Source of the DNA: Planctomycetota bacterium
Lineage (GTDB): Bacteria > Planctomycetota > UBA1135 > GCA-002686595
DNA length: 8,746 bases
Reading direction: 5' to 3'
NCBI GenBank assembly: GCA_029259675.1
Contig: JAJDES010000343.1
Location: forward strand, 1-8,746
Below are positions 6,711 to 8,746 of the stretch, one piece after another (positions within the stretch are counted from its first letter, which is position 1; each line of letters starts with the position of its first letter). The translations under genes and the position numbers were made by a program. The notes beneath the pieces are model-generated. The model saw nothing but the letters and a program-made list of their open reading frames with translations. It was not told the origin of the DNA and did no database searches.

Positions 6711-8042
6711 CTAGCGCGGGAGCAGTCCCAGCTGGCGATACTTTTCGCGGTACTTGGCGTCCAACTGAGTTTGCTTGTCGCGCAAGTCGAGCTTGCGACC
6801 CGAAATCCAAGCGGCGCCGATTTGGGTGGACAATTCGAAAGGATCTCCATCCGCCAGGAAAAAGGTCGCACGCTTGCCGGCCGCAATCGATCCCAGTTGA
6901 TCGCCCAATCCCAGGAAATCTGCGGCGGCCTGGGTGATGCTGTGCAGGGCTGCGGCGTTGCTCAAACCGTGGCCCGTGCTGGCAGCCGCTTCGAAGGGCA
7001 AATTGCGCGCGTCGCTGGCGCTTCCGGCGCCGTAGCTTAAGCACCAACGCAATCCGGCGGCTTCCAGTTTGGCGGGCAAGGCATAGGGTTCGGTCCAGGA
7101 CACATCCCGGCGGCGCGGCAAGCGATGGGTACCCGTGATCGCGACTGGGATGTCATGCCGCTTCAACAATTCCGCGCAGAAGAGAGCCTCGCGACCTCCC
7201 AGGATGCGGATCGCAATGGAGCGCTTGCGAGACCAAGCCACGGCAGCTTCGATTTGCAATTGCGATTGGGCGCCGACAAAGAGGCAGCCTTGTCCATTCA
7301 GCAAGTCGGCTACCGCCTGGAGCCGCAAATCGGTTCCGAGGGCTTCGCTCGCAGCCTTGGAGGCTCCATAGGCTTCTGCGGCGTCGAATAGGGCATCCAA
7401 TTGCTCCATGGACTCGCGCGAGCGCTTGGCCCCGTCGCCGCTGGAGTCGGCGGGCATGTACGGCCAATTGAGGCTCAGGCCCAACTCCGGTATCAAGGCC
7501 ATGTCGAGCGCCGTCCAACCGTCGAGCTCGATCACACAGGGGCGACCCGGCAGCAGTCCTCCGGTGGGCCAAACCCCGGCGGTCAAAACGCCGCTCCTGC
7601 GCGTGATCGGAATGTGCCAAGAGTCGGGGTTGATTGCGGTCAACGCGCTGACTTCAGGCGTGATGGATCCGACTTCGTTGGTGTCGCGCGTCATGTCGAC
7701 CGCACCAATTTCGGTCAGGCCCAAGGAGCTTGCTGCAAGTACGAAGCCGGGATAGAGGCGAGCGCCACCTGCATCAATTCGCCGCGTTCCGTCGGGCAAA
7801 GTAAAGCCATCCAATTCGGCGGGATTGCTGAAGACCCTCGATATTTGCCCGAATTCAACCAAAACGGCGCCGTTCTCGTGAAGCTTGTCGCGGCTTGCAT
7901 ACACGCGGGCGCCTTCGATCAAAAAGGCTCCCTCCTGGGGCGCGGCCTTGGGGATCAGATCTTGGGCGTTTGCGCTAGCGGCACTTGCGACCAGAAGCGA
8001 CAGGGCGAAGGCGAATTTGTTGAGCTGCATTCGAAGGGACAT
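6711..8042 (-). CDS. Exported amidohydrolase-like protein lacking the HxH metal motif
   Basis: A 443-residue protein from the ATG at 8042, chosen because it opens a clean Sec signal peptide: MSLRMQLNK, a hydrophobic core AFALSLLVASAASA, then ANA before QD, with cleavage near residue 26. In-frame alternatives are ATG 8066, ATG 8030 and TTG 8099. The TTG would overlap the upstream stop by four bases. The fold is recognised from the amidohydrolase beta-sandwich and barrel entry (LIEGARVYA, RRIDAGGARLYPGF) and the C-terminal LGLGDQLGSIAAGKRATFFLADGDPFE, the standard end of imidazolonepropionase-related amidohydrolases. At the site of the usual PGxxDxHxH motif it has PGFVLAASSLGL, so the metal-binding His pair and Asp are absent. 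The usual catalytic Asp region reads SYGAGSASDARNLP. It may be a pseudoenzyme or a partner of the neighbouring amidohydrolase. It is probably periplasmic or exported. Substrate is unknown. Confidence 0.88.
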   Translation of the reverse strand: MSLRMQLNKFAFALSLLVASAASANAQDLIPKAAPQEGAFLIEGARVYASRDKLHENGAVLVEFGQISRVFSNPAELDGFTLPDGTRRIDAGGARLYPGFVLAASSLGLTEIGAVDMTRDTNEVGSITPEVSALTAINPDSWHIPITRRSGVLTAGVWPTGGLLPGRPCVIELDGWTALDMALIPELGLSLNWPYMPADSSGDGAKRSRESMEQLDALFDAAEAYGASKAASEALGTDLRLQAVADLLNGQGCLFVGAQSQLQIEAAVAWSRKRSIAIRILGGREALFCAELLKRHDIPVAITGTHRLPRRRDVSWTEPYALPAKLEAAGLRWCLSYGAGSASDARNLPFEAAASTGHGLSNAAALHSITQAAADFLGLGDQLGSIAAGKRATFFLADGDPFELSTQIGAAWISGRKLDLRDKQTQLDAKYREKYRQLGLLPR

Positions 8043-8095
8043 CGCGGTGATTGTGTGGGCGTTCATCGGAGCTTGGGTTGGGTCCTGCGCGGCTT

Positions 8096-8746
8096 TCAAT
8101 GGTCTTTAGAGCCGTGATCGCACAGACCGCGATGTTGCCCGGTATGGACAAACTCGCTGCGCTGCCAGCGGTCACTCCAGTCCGGCTTGTCCGCGGGACT
8201 TTCCTGCTTGCCCTTGGATTTGGAGGACTTGTCCTTCTTCGTACGCAGCTTTTGCAGGATGCGCGCGCGCTCCGCTTGGTCACTGGATCGGGCCGCTTCG
8301 TCGAGCTCCCAGGAGTAGTACTCGGCCCCGTCGATCCATGTGGATTCGCAGCGACTGGAGTAGGACATGGGCGACGCGGACCAGATCGCGAAGTCCGCGT
8401 CCTTGCCCTCTTCCAGGGAGCCGATGCGATCGCCGACTCCCAACTGTTGGGCAGGATTGATCGTCACCAACTTGAGCGCTTCGGCCGCCTCGAGTCCACC
8501 GTAGCGCATGGACTTGGCGGCTTCCGTGTTGAGGCGCCGCGCGTGTTCACTGGAATCGGAGTTGATCGAAACATTGACGCCGACATCCGTCATGAGCGCG
8601 GCATTGAAGGGAATCGCGTCAATGACCTCGAATTTGTAGCTCCACCAATCGGAGAAGGTGGAGGCACCGATTGCGCTGTCCTTGATTGCCTCGGCGATTT
8701 TGTACCCCTCGAGCACATGCTGAAAGGTGCCGATCTTGAAGCCGAA
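8096..8746 (-). CDS. Amidohydrolase, imidazolonepropionase-related (C-terminal part; 5' end outside window)
   Basis: The frame is open to the right edge (FGFKIGTFQHVLEGYK), so the apparent GTG start at 8716 is internal and the N-terminus with the expected HxH motif is not visible. The 216 visible residues include QHVLEGYK (His10, a possible active-site residue), STFSDWWSYK, and SINSDSSEHARRL, whose Asp64 is at the position of the catalytic metal-binding Asp at the end of the barrel. The typical ending GDRIGSLEEGKDADFAIWSASP follows, then a strand with TWIDG. After about residue 145 there is a charged Lys/Ser-rich linker (about 160-190) and a short His/Cys-containing tail (His201, His205, Cys209, His211, His216). 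Members hydrolyse C-N bonds in cyclic amides or dipeptides; the substrate cannot be assigned here. It is directly upstream of the HxH-less amidohydrolase-like gene, either overlapping its TTG option by four bases or 53 bases from its ATG. Confidence 0.9.
   Translation of the reverse strand, partial: FGFKIGTFQHVLEGYKIAEAIKDSAIGASTFSDWWSYKFEVIDAIPFNAALMTDVGVNVSINSDSSEHARRLNTEAAKSMRYGGLEAAEALKLVTINPAQQLGVGDRIGSLEEGKDADFAIWSASPMSYSSRCESTWIDGAEYYSWELDEAARSSDQAERARILQKLRTKKDKSSKSKGKQESPADKPDWSDRWQRSEFVHTGQHRGLCDHGSKDH

Noticed and set aside
8096..8716. The amidohydrolase fragment as a complete 206-residue protein starting at GTG 8716.
   Set aside because: The frame continues to the window edge with family-like residues (FKIGTFQH), so the GTG codes an internal Val and the gene is cut by the window.

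Overview
The window holds six genes and no RNA genes. It is GC-rich bacterial DNA. One gene, cut by the left edge, reads on the plus strand. The other five read on the minus strand, and the last of these is cut by the right edge. Two CRTAC1-type FG-GAP/ASPIC proteins, a GT-C glycosyltransferase and a tandem pair of secreted-type amidohydrolase-like proteins suggest a Planctomycetota or a similarly equipped lineage such as Acidobacteriota. This placement is inferred from gene content, not from a marker gene. None of the likely minus-strand starts has a convincing Shine-Dalgarno sequence.

Left part (2-3250): the 3' two-thirds or so of a CRTAC1-like protein converges on a gene for a polytopic GT39/ArnT-like glycosyltransferase. 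The 60-base gap between them contains a weak imperfect hairpin. A seven-copy array of a 14-bp tandem repeat sits over the glycosyltransferase start and its immediate upstream region. Behind it lies a complete second CRTAC1-like gene (3251-4936), encoding a probable lipoprotein with seven calcium-loop repeats and a C-terminal ASPIC/UnbV domain. Two CRTAC1-like genes therefore flank one membrane glycosyltransferase.

Right part (5085-8746): an M17 leucyl aminopeptidase of the NPEPL1-like subtype keeps all its metal and catalytic residues. Upstream of it in the same direction are two amidohydrolase-superfamily genes. The first is exported but lacks the HxH metal motif and the usual catalytic Asp. 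The second, a C-terminal part only, keeps an Asp at the expected active-site position and ends in a Lys-rich linker and a His/Cys-containing tail. The three genes could form a peptide or amide breakdown module, with hydrolysis outside the cytoplasm followed by aminopeptidase action inside. That link is inference. The minus-strand genes are spaced 50-220 bases apart, so co-transcription is possible but not shown.

The window contains no mobile element, CRISPR array, tRNA or rRNA. The most unusual DNA element is the 14-bp repeat array at the glycosyltransferase start.
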